Assembly: GCA_037443885.1 (NCBI GenBank)
Contig: JBBINN010000215.1
Span: 1-5,132, forward strand
Reading direction: 5' to 3'
Origin: SG8-30 sp037443885
GTDB taxonomy: Bacteria > Pseudomonadota > Gammaproteobacteria > Steroidobacterales > Steroidobacteraceae
DNA length: 5,132 nt
The stretch's first letter is position 1, and each line of letters opens with the position of its first letter. Shown here piece after piece: positions 1-5,132 of this stretch. Under the pieces are notes generated by a model. The model had not been told where the DNA came from, did not search any database, and saw only the letters and a program-made list of their open reading frames with translations. The position numbers and the translations under genes are program-made.

Positions 1-422
1 GGCGATGACGCCCGCAGGCCGTCGCCGCCTGGCGCCGGCGCCTCGGCCGGCGGCGCTCCGCCGGCATCCGGCGTGCCGGCCTCGCCGCCCGCGACCTCCG
101 GAAGGCTGCGCGAAAGCTGCTCGACGATCAGGCGCGCGAGCCCGATGCCGCCGCCCGAGGCGAGGCCGGCTGCAACCTGCCGGTCGAACATCTGCTGGTA
201 GATCTCCAGCTCGCCCGACTCCGACAGGTCCGAGGTGATCGTCGCCGCCCGCATGCTGTCGAGCATCATGCCGATGAACAGCGCCTCGAACTGCTGCGCC
301 ACGGACTCGAGCGCCGCCGGGGCGTCCCCGCCGGCCTGTGCGCGCAGGGCCCGGACGTCGGCGAGGTCCACCGTGGACGCCGGCGGCGCCTGCAGGCGGA
401 ACCCGGGATTGCCGATGCTCAT
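1..422 (-). CDS. flgJ: FlgJ, rod-scaffold / rod-cap protein, N-terminal part (gene runs off the window)
   Basis: The frame is open from the ATG at 422 to the window edge: 140 full codons with no stop. The protein starts MSIGNPGFRLQAP. Residues about 38-103 match the FlgJ rod-binding domain: ESVAQQFEALFIGMMLDSMR (39-58), SGELEIYQQMFDRQVAAGLA (69-88) and GGGIGLARLIVEQL (90-103), corresponding to E. coli RPVARQVEGMFVQMMLKSMR and GKGLGLAEMMVKQM. This domain scaffolds or caps the growing rod in the periplasm; it is exported by the type III route and has no Sec signal. Residues about 111-137 are Ala/Pro/Gly-rich and look like a flexible linker. That suggests the two-domain form with a C-terminal peptidoglycan hydrolase beyond the window, but the hydrolase itself is not seen. 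The start is supported by GAGG seven bases upstream and by the 9-nt gap after flgI. Confidence 0.93.
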   Translation of the reverse strand, partial: MSIGNPGFRLQAPPASTVDLADVRALRAQAGGDAPAALESVAQQFEALFIGMMLDSMRAATITSDLSESGELEIYQQMFDRQVAAGLASGGGIGLARLIVEQLSRSLPEVAGGEAGTPDAGGAPPAEAPAPGGDGLRASS

Positions 423-429
423 GCGTGGA

Positions 430-434
430 CCTCA
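430..434 (-). promoter_or_regulatory. flgI stop codon fused to flgJ Shine-Dalgarno (TGAGG)
   Basis: TGAGG on the minus strand: the flgI TGA (432-434) overlaps GAGG (430-433), 7 nt before the flgJ ATG. The arrangement is the same as at the flgH-flgI junction and supports the ATG at 422 as the flgJ start. Confidence 0.75.
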
Positions 435-1553
435 GATCACGATCAGCTGGGCGCGCAGGGCGCCGGCCTGGTGAAGCGCCTCGAGGATCGCCACGAGGTC
501 ACCGGGGGCCGCGCCCACCTGGTTGACGGCGCGGACGATCTCGTCGAGCGACACGCCCGGCTCGAACAGGAACATGCGGCTGCCCTGCACGCTGACTTCG
601 ATCGAGCTGTCGGGAACCACGACCGTCTGGCCGCGCTCCGCAAAGGGCGGCGGCTGGCTGACCAGGAAGTCCTCCTGGATGCTGACCGTGAGCGAGCCGT
701 GCGCTACCGCCGCGGCGGTGACCCGGACGTTGCTGCCGATGACCACGGTGCCGGTGCGCGAGTTGACGACCACCCGCGCCGGCGCGCTGCCGGGCTCGAG
801 CTCGAGGTTCTCGACCATCGAGACGAACGCCACCCGCTCGGGCAGCTGCGGCGGCGCCGCGACCCGCACGGCCACCGCGTCGAGCGGCATCGCCACTCCG
901 CCGCCGAACTCGCGGTTGATCCGCTCGGCCATGCGGGTCGCGGTAGTGAAATCCGGCGCGTTGAGGTTGAGCACGAAGGAGTTGGCGCCGCCGATCGAGG
1001 TGGGGACCTCGCGCTCGACCGTCGCGCCGCCCGGAATCCGTCCGGCGCTCGGCACGTTCACCGAGACTCGCGACCCGTCCCGGCCCTCGACGCCGAAGCC
1101 GCCGACGACCAGGTTGCCCTGCGCGACCGCGTACACCTGCCCGTCGAGGCCGCGCAGCGGCGCGACCAGCAGCGAGCCGCCGCGCAGGCTCTTCGCATTG
1201 CCGATCGCGCTGACGGTCACGTCGATCGTCTGGCCGGGCTTCGAGAAGGGCGGCAGCGTGGCGTGGATGGCGACCGCCGCCACGTTCTTGAGCTGGGGAT
1301 TGACGTCCGGCGGCAGGTTGACGCCGACCTGCGCCAGGAAGTTGCGCAGGCTCTGCGTGGTGAAGGGTGCCTGCGTCGTCTGGTCGCCGGTGCCGTCGAG
1401 GCCGACCACCAGGCCGTAGCCGACGAGCTGGTTGGTGCGCACGCCGGCGACGGCGGCCAGGTCCTTGATGCGGTCGGCCTCGGCGGCCGCAGGCAGGAGG
1501 AGCGCCGCTGCGGTGAGCAGCGCAGCCAGCAGTTTCGTGGCGGAGGCGGTCAT
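432..1553 (-). CDS. flgI: FlgI, P-ring protein
   Basis: Encodes 373 residues (E. coli 365). FlgI forms the periplasmic P ring around the rod at the peptidoglycan. A Sec signal peptide is evident: Lys7, a hydrophobic Leu/Ala core (8-20), and likely cleavage after A24 or, by the A-x-A rule, after A26, so the mature protein would begin near DRIKDLA. Family blocks: NQLVGYGLVVGLDGTGDQT (41-59), PFTTQSLRNFLAQVGV (63-78), LKNVAAVAIHATLPPFSKPG (88-107), GNAKSLRGGSLLVAPLRGLD (118-137), YAVAQGNLVVGG (141-152), VVVNSRTGTVVIG (261-273) and AGALRAQLIVI (363-373). The E. coli C-terminal disulfide cysteines are both alanine here (A281, A365), and the protein has no cysteine. The frame remains open 210 nt upstream into flgH, but the ATG at 1553 directly precedes the signal peptide and has GAGG six bases before it. 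Confidence 0.97.
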   Translation of the reverse strand: MTASATKLLAALLTAAALLLPAAAEADRIKDLAAVAGVRTNQLVGYGLVVGLDGTGDQTTQAPFTTQSLRNFLAQVGVNLPPDVNPQLKNVAAVAIHATLPPFSKPGQTIDVTVSAIGNAKSLRGGSLLVAPLRGLDGQVYAVAQGNLVVGGFGVEGRDGSRVSVNVPSAGRIPGGATVEREVPTSIGGANSFVLNLNAPDFTTATRMAERINREFGGGVAMPLDAVAVRVAAPPQLPERVAFVSMVENLELEPGSAPARVVVNSRTGTVVIGSNVRVTAAAVAHGSLTVSIQEDFLVSQPPPFAERGQTVVVPDSSIEVSVQGSRMFLFEPGVSLDEIVRAVNQVGAAPGDLVAILEALHQAGALRAQLIVI

Positions 1554-1559
1554 GACGGG

Positions 1560-1564
1560 CCTCA
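1560..1564 (-). promoter_or_regulatory. flgH stop codon fused to flgI Shine-Dalgarno (TGAGG)
   Basis: TGAGG on the minus strand: the flgH TGA (1562-1564) shares bases with GAGG (1560-1563), which lies 6 nt before the flgI ATG. The gap between the genes is only 8 nt, so translational coupling is likely (inference). Confidence 0.75.
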
Positions 1565-2254
1565 ATACGGCATCACGGGCGAGTTGAAGAAGCGGTCCAG
1601 CCAGCCGGGCTGGTTGGCGTTCGCGATCACCCCGCGGCCGCCGTAGCTGATGCGCGCGTCGGCCACGCGGTCCGAGGTGATGGAGTTGTCCGAGCGCAGG
1701 TCCACCGGCCGCACCACGCCCACGATCTGCACGAACTCGTCGCCGTGGTTGAGGCGCAGCCACTTCTGGCCCTGCACGACGAGGTTGCCGTTCGCGAGGC
1801 GCTGCACGACCGTGACGGTGATGTTGCCGGCGAGCCGGTTGCTCTGGCTGGCCGAGCCCTGGCCCGAGAACTGCCGGTTGCCGGAGATCGACGTATCGAG
1901 GATCTCCGTGCCGTTCGAGGTCACCGGCCGGCCGGCGATGATCGGGCCCGGCAGGCTGATCTCGCTGTCCTTCTTGGTGTTCGTGGAAGTGCTCTTGGAG
2001 GCCGAGGTCGACTCGCGCAGCACGATGGTGAGGATGTCGCCGACGCGCCTGGCGCGGACGTCCTCGAAGAGCGCGACCTCGTGGCCGTCCGCGAAGATCG
2101 CGCCCGGCATCGGCGCGGCCTGCACCGGCATCGGCTGCGGCGACGGCGCCAGCGGATAGGGCTGACTGTAGCCCGTGACCATCCCGCAGCCCGCCAGCAG
2201 CATGCCCCCGAGAATCGTCGCGGCTGCCGCCGCCGGGCCCTGTCCGTGACGCAT
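1562..2254 (-). CDS. flgH: FlgH, L-ring lipoprotein
   Basis: Encodes 230 residues (E. coli FlgH 232). FlgH is an outer-membrane lipoprotein that builds the L ring, the bushing around the distal rod. It has a Sec/lipoprotein signal: a short basic start (R2, H3), an Ala/Leu/Gly-rich core, and the lipobox LAGC with lipidated Cys23. The +2 residue is Gly, not Asp, consistent with sorting to the outer membrane. A Pro-rich linker (about 30-50) leads to PGAIF (50-54), then LFEDVRARRVGDILTIVL (62-79), ESTSASKSTSTNTKKDS (81-97), the LVVQGQKWLRLNHGDEF strand region (158-174), VADARISYGGRGVI (197-210) and the end GWLDRFF (217-223). The reading frame stays open about 790 nt further upstream, through flgG. 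The real start is the ATG at 2254, just before the lipoprotein signal and 10 nt after AGGAG. Cys23 is the only cysteine in any protein segment of this window. Confidence 0.97.
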   Translation of the reverse strand: MRHGQGPAAAAATILGGMLLAGCGMVTGYSQPYPLAPSPQPMPVQAAPMPGAIFADGHEVALFEDVRARRVGDILTIVLRESTSASKSTSTNTKKDSEISLPGPIIAGRPVTSNGTEILDTSISGNRQFSGQGSASQSNRLAGNITVTVVQRLANGNLVVQGQKWLRLNHGDEFVQIVGVVRPVDLRSDNSITSDRVADARISYGGRGVIANANQPGWLDRFFNSPVMPY

Positions 2255-2264
2255 TGCCTGTCTG

Positions 2265-2271
2265 CTCCTCA
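2265..2271 (-). promoter_or_regulatory. flgG stop codon fused to flgH Shine-Dalgarno (TGAGGAG)
   Basis: The minus strand reads TGAGGAG: the TGA ends flgG and AGGAG (2265-2269) is the flgH ribosome-binding site, 10 nt before the ATG. This fixes the flgH start and suggests that ribosomes finishing flgG re-initiate on flgH (inference). Confidence 0.8.
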
Positions 2272-3054
2272 GACCTTGGACGTCAGGAAGCTGGCCATCT
2301 GGTCGATGGTCGAGATGGCGCGCGCGTTCATCTCGTAGGCGCGCTGGGTCTCGATCATGTTGACCAGTTCCTCGACCACGTTGACGTTCGACGTCTCGAG
2401 CGCCCCCTGCACGACCGTGCCAAGCCCGTTTAGGCCCGGCGAGCCGACCTGCGGCGAGCCGCTCGCGGCGGACTCCGCGTACAGGTTCTGGCCGCGCGGC
2501 TCGAGGCCCGCGGGGTTCACGAAATCCGATAGCTGCAGCTGGCCGATGGTGGTCGGCGTGGCGCTGCCCGGCGTGGTGACGGTCACCGTGCCGTCCGCGC
2601 CGATCGTGATCGAGGTCGCGTCGGACGGGACCGTGACCGGCGGCTGGACCTGGTAGCCGCTCGCGGTGACGAGCTGGCCGTCCGCGTTGATCTGGAAGGA
2701 GCCGTCCCGCGTGTAGGCGCTGCTGCCGTCGGGCATCAGCACCTCGAAGTAGCCCTGGCCCTGGATCGCGACGTCGAAGCTGCCGCCGGTCTGGTTGAGG
2801 CCGCCCTGCGTGTGCAGCTTCTCGGTCGCGACGACGCGCACGCCGGTGCCGAGGTACATGCCGGTCGGGTAGGAGGTGTCCTGGGAGGTCTGCGCGCCGA
2901 CCTGGCGCACGTTCTGGTACAGCAGGTCCTCGAAGACCGCTCGGCTGCGCTTGTAGCCGGTGGTGTTGACGTTGGCGATGTTGTTCGAGACGACGGCCAT
3001 GCGCGTCTGCTGCGCGTCGAGGCCGGTCTTCGATGCCCACAGTGCTCCGATCAT
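2269..3054 (-). CDS. flgG: FlgG, distal rod protein
   Basis: Encodes 261 residues, the standard FlgG length (E. coli about 260). FlgG forms the distal rod, which passes through the P and L rings; it is exported by the flagellar type III system and has no signal peptide. Clear marks are MIGALWASKTGLDAQQ (1-16), SNNIANVNTTGYKR (23-36), the FlgG-specific stretch YQNVRQVGAQTSQDTSYP at exactly residues 46-63, GTGVRVVATEKLHTQG (69-84), SFDVAIQGQGYFEV (92-105), and the C-terminal TSNVNVVEELVNMIETQRAY (221-240). The FlgG-specific stretch is the segment that keeps the rod straight compared with the hook (established in Salmonella). AGGAG lies five bases before the ATG, with a GC hairpin just upstream. 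The TGA stop is fused to the flgH ribosome-binding site. Codons 208-211 include CTA and CTT leucines, uncommon for this DNA. Confidence 0.98.
   Translation of the reverse strand: MIGALWASKTGLDAQQTRMAVVSNNIANVNTTGYKRSRAVFEDLLYQNVRQVGAQTSQDTSYPTGMYLGTGVRVVATEKLHTQGGLNQTGGSFDVAIQGQGYFEVLMPDGSSAYTRDGSFQINADGQLVTASGYQVQPPVTVPSDATSITIGADGTVTVTTPGSATPTTIGQLQLSDFVNPAGLEPRGQNLYAESAASGSPQVGSPGLNGLGTVVQGALETSNVNVVEELVNMIETQRAYEMNARAISTIDQMASFLTSKV
2950..2987 (-). repeat. 38-nt block in flgG nearly identical to one in flgE
   Basis: This is the partner of the flgE block at 4971-5008, encoding NNIANVNTTGYK of FlgG. The two copies use the same codons for all shared residues. The matching part of flgF is much more diverged (SHNLANASTHGYR). 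Confidence 0.8.
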
Positions 3055-3059
3055 GATCG

Positions 3060-3064
3060 CTCCT
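3060..3064 (-). promoter_or_regulatory. Shine-Dalgarno site of flgG
   Basis: AGGAG with a short 5-nt spacer to the ATG at 3054. It follows directly, with no unpaired base between, the 3' arm of a possible GC-only stem at 3065-3081, so ribosome access could depend on that stem. Confidence 0.85.
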
Positions 3065-3081
3065 GCCGGCCGCCCGCCGGC
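3065..3081 (-). other. Potential RNA hairpin in the flgF-flgG gap
   Basis: The minus strand reads GCCGGC, GGGCG, GCCGGC. The two 6-nt arms can pair perfectly, giving six G-C pairs closing a 5-nt loop. The stem starts one base after the flgF TGA and ends directly against the flgG AGGAG. There is no U-run after it, so it is not an intrinsic terminator. It may affect flgG initiation or mRNA processing, but in DNA this GC-rich such stems also arise by chance. Confidence 0.4.
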
Positions 3082-3082
3082 G

Positions 3083-3826
3083 TCAGCCCGCGCGCAGCAG
3101 CTGCTGCAGCGCGGAGTCGTTGTCGTTCGCGGTGTTCATCAGCCGCACCTGCATCTCGAAGGCGCGCGCCACCTGGATCATCTCCACCAGCGCCTCCGCC
3201 ACGTTGACGTTGCTCGCCTCGAGCGCACCTCCCGCGACCCGGACCGCCGCATCGGCCGGCGGCAGGGGCGCGCCCTCGCGCAGGTGCACGAGGCCGTCGA
3301 CGCCCTTGACCAGGTCCTCCACCGGCGGGTCGACGAGCTTGAGCCGCCCGACCTGCACCAGCGACTCCGGACCCAGCCCCTCTGGCACGACCGTCACGGT
3401 GCCGTCCGGGCCGATGGCCATTTGGTCGAAGGCCGGCAGGGTCATCGGGCCCGTGTCGCCGAGCACGGGGTGTCCCGCGGCCGTCTCGAGCACCCCGCTC
3501 GGGTTCACGCGCAGGTTCCCCGCGCGCGTGTAGGCCTCGCGACCATCGGGCGCCTGCACGGCGAGCCAGCCGGCGCCGTCGATCGCGACGTCGAGCGCCC
3601 GGCCGGTCTCCTGCCGCACGCCCGGTCGCGGGTCGAAGCCGAGCTGCTCGGCGACGACGTTGACGCGGGTGCCGTAGCCCGGCCCCTGCACCAGGTAGCT
3701 CGAGAAGGCGTGCAGGTCGGCGCGGTAGCCGTGCGTGGAGGCGTTGGCGAGGTTGTGCGAGACGATGCCCTGGGCATCGAGCAGCTGCTTCGCCCCGCCC
3801 ATCGCCACGTACAGAAGCCTGTCCAT
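3083..3826 (-). CDS. flgF: FlgF, proximal rod protein
   Basis: Encodes 247 residues; E. coli FlgF has 251. FlgF is a subunit of the proximal rod, exported by the flagellar type III system and assembled in the periplasm. Family marks are the start MDRLLYVAMGGAKQLLDAQ (1-19), a degenerate rod motif SHNLANASTHGYR (23-35) typical of FlgF rather than FlgG, RALDVAIDGAGWLAVQ (76-91), an EAYTRAGNL segment (97-105), and the C-terminal rod helix GGALEASNVNVAEALVEMI (199-217) followed by RAFEMQV (221-227). The start is fixed by alignment to FlgF and by GGGGA seven bases upstream; this is the weakest ribosome-binding site in the window. The flgE stop is 25 nt upstream and flgG starts 28 nt downstream. 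It contains no cysteine. Confidence 0.97.
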   Translation of the reverse strand: MDRLLYVAMGGAKQLLDAQGIVSHNLANASTHGYRADLHAFSSYLVQGPGYGTRVNVVAEQLGFDPRPGVRQETGRALDVAIDGAGWLAVQAPDGREAYTRAGNLRVNPSGVLETAAGHPVLGDTGPMTLPAFDQMAIGPDGTVTVVPEGLGPESLVQVGRLKLVDPPVEDLVKGVDGLVHLREGAPLPPADAAVRVAGGALEASNVNVAEALVEMIQVARAFEMQVRLMNTANDNDSALQQLLRAG

Positions 3827-3833
3827 GTGCCCG

Positions 3834-3838
3834 TCCCC
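3834..3838 (-). promoter_or_regulatory. Weak Shine-Dalgarno site of flgF
   Basis: The best candidate is GGGGA, 7 nt before the flgF ATG, within GCGGGGACGGGC. It lacks the AGGAG/GGAGG core seen before flgE, flgG and flgH. flgF may therefore be translated less than its neighbours, which would fit the few FlgF subunits per rod (inference). Confidence 0.5.
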
Positions 3839-3851
3839 GCCTCAGCCGCGA

Positions 3852-5069
3852 TCAGCGGATGTTGATGATCGTCTGCGTGATCGAGTCGGCGGTGCTGATC
3901 ATCTGCGCGTTCGCCTGGAAGCTGCGCTGCGCGGTGATCATGGCCACCAACTCCTTGGTGAGGTCGACGTTGGCGCCCTCCAGCGCGCCGGCCTGGATGA
4001 GGCCGAAGCTGGCGGAGCCGGGCTCGCCGCGGATCACGCCGCCCGAGGCGAAGGACTCGCCCCAGTTGGTCTCGCCCAGCTGGCGCAGGCCCTGCGGGTT
4101 CGGGAAGTTCGATAGCGCCACCTTGCCGAGCTCGAGCGCCCGCCCGTTCGTGAAGCGGGCGAAGACGACGCCCGTGTCGGAGATGTCGATGCTGGTGAGG
4201 CGACCCGAGGAGTAGCCGTCCTGGCTGAGTGCGCTGACGGCGAACTGGCCGCCGAACTGCGTCGCCTGGGCGAAATCGAAGGTCATGCTGAGTGGCTGGG
4301 CGCCGCTGCCCGGATCGTAGGCCGGGAAGGCGATGTCGCCCCCGACCGGAACCGTCTGCTGGCCGGTCGACGAGAACTGCAGCGCCTGCGGCGCGCCCAC
4401 CGCGTCGCCGTTAACGGTCAGGCCGACCTGCCACTCGTTCGGGTTCGCCGTCCTGATGAAGTAGAAGGTCGCCTGGTGCAGGTTGCCGAGCGAGTCGTAG
4501 ACGGCGGTGGACGTCGAGTGGTTGTAGCTCTGCGGGTCGGCCGGGTCGAAGACCGGAACGGCCGGCGGCGCCGCGCCCGCCGGCAGGTTCACGACCACCT
4601 CGCCGCTGGTCGTGGCGAGCGGCGTGCTCTGCGCGGTCTGCAGGCGCAGGTCGGTGAGCGAGCCGGTGTTGTAGCCGCCGGATGCGACCGGCGGGTAGAC
4701 CTGCAGGCGCTGGCTGTTCGCGTTCACGACGTAACCGTCGCGATCAACGCTGAAGGCGCCGTTGCGCGTGTAGGCGAAGCCCGATTCGTCACGCAGCGTG
4801 AAGAACCCCTGGCCGTTGATCGCCAGGTCGAGGCCGGAGCTGGTGAACTCGATGTTGCCCTGCGTGAACTGCTGCGAGACGTTGGCGAGGCGCACGCCGT
4901 TGCCGATCGCTACGCCGCCGGAGTCGAGCGTGCCGGCCGCGAACACGTCCGCGAACTCCGCCCGCGAGCCCTTGAAGCCGGTGGTGTTGGCGTTGGCGAT
5001 GTTGTTCGCCGTCACGTTCAGATCCGAGGTCGCGGCGTTGAGGCCGCTCAGCGCGATCCGGAAAGGCAT
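3852..5069 (-). CDS. flgE: FlgE, flagellar hook protein
   Basis: Encodes 405 residues, close to the roughly 400 of enteric FlgE. About 120 copies polymerise into the hook, the universal joint between rod and filament, after export by the flagellar type III system; accordingly there is no Sec signal peptide. Visible in order: the N-terminal D0 rod-type segment with NNIANANTTGFK (22-33); a region resembling Pseudomonas FlgE (SRAEFADVF, 35-43); the GLDLAINGQGFF motif (79-90) shared by rod and hook proteins; a central D2-like part (about 145-285) with YDSLGNLHQATFYF (191-204); and the C-terminal D0 helix region GALEGANVDLTKELVAMI (361-378), followed by QRSFQANAQMIS (381-392). There is no cysteine and no large D2/D3 insertion. 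The ATG at 5069 is set by a clear GGAGG nine bases upstream. It lies between flgD and flgF in one operon. Confidence 0.98.
   Translation of the reverse strand: MPFRIALSGLNAATSDLNVTANNIANANTTGFKGSRAEFADVFAAGTLDSGGVAIGNGVRLANVSQQFTQGNIEFTSSGLDLAINGQGFFTLRDESGFAYTRNGAFSVDRDGYVVNANSQRLQVYPPVASGGYNTGSLTDLRLQTAQSTPLATTSGEVVVNLPAGAAPPAVPVFDPADPQSYNHSTSTAVYDSLGNLHQATFYFIRTANPNEWQVGLTVNGDAVGAPQALQFSSTGQQTVPVGGDIAFPAYDPGSGAQPLSMTFDFAQATQFGGQFAVSALSQDGYSSGRLTSIDISDTGVVFARFTNGRALELGKVALSNFPNPQGLRQLGETNWGESFASGGVIRGEPGSASFGLIQAGALEGANVDLTKELVAMITAQRSFQANAQMISTADSITQTIINIR
4971..5008 (-). repeat. 38-nt block in flgE nearly identical to one in flgG
   Basis: This block encodes NNIANANTTGFK of FlgE and matches 2950-2987 in flgG at 36 of 38 bases. 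The two differences produce the Ala/Val and Phe/Tyr changes. It is a direct repeat about 2 kb apart in paralogous genes, so it reflects shared ancestry and a strongly conserved N-terminal helix motif rather than a mobile repeat. Confidence 0.8.
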
Positions 5070-5078
5070 GGGTGTGTT

Positions 5079-5083
5079 CCTCC
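5079..5083 (-). promoter_or_regulatory. Shine-Dalgarno site of flgE
   Basis: GGAGG on the minus strand with a 9-nt spacer to the flgE ATG. It lies wholly inside the 37-nt flgD-flgE gap, an A/C-rich stretch with no evident secondary structure. It supports strong, independent initiation, which fits the high copy number of hook subunits (inference). Confidence 0.85.
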
Positions 5084-5106
5084 GAGAGTGTTTCTGTGTG
5101 GCGCCG

Positions 5107-5132
5107 TCAGCCGATCTGCCGGACGTCGCCGA
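5107..5132 (-). CDS. flgD: FlgD, hook-capping / hook assembly scaffold protein, C-terminal end only
   Basis: Only the last seven complete codons and the TGA stop are in the window; they read GDVRQIG. This resembles the FlgD C-terminus of E. coli, which ends in DEVRQII. FlgD forms the cap on which FlgE subunits polymerise outside the cell, and its gene normally sits directly before flgE, as here. The stop is 37 nt from the flgE start. With so few residues, the call rests on the short tail match plus gene order. The rest of the gene lies beyond the window edge and is not necessarily truncated. Confidence 0.8.

Noticed and set aside
523..1419. 298-codon plus-strand open frame opposite flgI
   Set aside because: Low-complexity Thr/Ser/Arg/Pro composition, no family features, and overlap with the well-supported flgI and with another antisense frame. 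A shadow frame.
471..1646. 391-codon open frame on the plus strand, opposite flgI
   Set aside because: Its product is Arg/Asp/Gly/His-rich with no recognisable domain, and it mirrors the codon pattern of flgI. Long antisense open frames are expected in very GC-rich DNA.
1554..1763. Upstream extension of the flgI frame into flgH (443 residues)
   Set aside because: The extra 70 residues are Arg-rich and out of frame with flgH. The Sec signal peptide begins at the ATG at 1553.
2255..3040. Upstream extension of the flgH frame through flgG, which would give a 492-residue protein
   Set aside because: The added part is an out-of-frame reading of flgG. The lipoprotein signal and ribosome-binding site place the flgH start at 2254.
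3184..3191. Chi-like octamer GCTGGTGG on the minus strand within flgF
   Set aside because: It encodes part of the conserved EALVEM segment, and the Chi sequence is established only for enterobacteria-like RecBCD. One copy in GC-rich coding DNA is not meaningful.
2960..3865. 301-codon plus-strand open frame opposite flgF
   Set aside because: Arg/His/Val-rich shadow of flgF. It spans the flgF gene and both of its junctions and shows no domain.
5070..5106. Possible internal promoter or terminator between flgD and flgE
   Set aside because: The 37-nt gap shows only the ribosome-binding site. There is no room for a full sigma-28 or sigma-54 promoter and no hairpin with a U-run.

Overview
This window is a piece of a flagellar hook-basal-body operon. 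All genes lie on the minus strand, in the order flgD (last codons only) - flgE - flgF - flgG - flgH - flgI - flgJ (5' part only), reading from high to low coordinates. The DNA is very G+C rich, with codon third positions almost always G or C. The unbroken flgDEFGHIJ order, the presence of both L-ring and P-ring genes, and FlgE, FlgG, FlgH and FlgI sequences close to the enterobacterial/Pseudomonas type point to a diderm proteobacterium. A high-GC gamma- or betaproteobacterium is the best guess; nothing in the window fixes genus or species.

Layout: 5107-5132 is the flgD C-terminus; 3852-5069 flgE (hook); 3083-3826 flgF (proximal rod); 2269-3054 flgG (distal rod); 1562-2254 flgH (L-ring lipoprotein); 432-1553 flgI (P-ring protein); 1-422 flgJ (rod-cap/scaffold domain, running off the window). 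Gaps between genes are 37, 25, 28, 14, 8 and 9 nt, so no stretch lacks a gene for long. I see no internal promoter, terminator, RNA gene, mobile element or CRISPR array.

How the genes work together: FlgF and FlgG build the rod, exported through the flagellar type III system under the FlgJ scaffold. FlgI (Sec-exported, periplasmic) and FlgH (outer-membrane lipoprotein) form the P and L rings around the distal rod. FlgD then caps assembly of the FlgE hook.

This is a conserved, well-known system and I found no undescribed system in it. The points worth a second look are modest: loss of both cysteines that form the stabilising disulfide in E. coli FlgI; a repeated stop/Shine-Dalgarno fusion (TGAGG) at the flgG/H, H/I and I/J junctions; a GC-only hairpin touching the flgG ribosome-binding site; and a near-identical 38-nt block shared by flgE and flgG.
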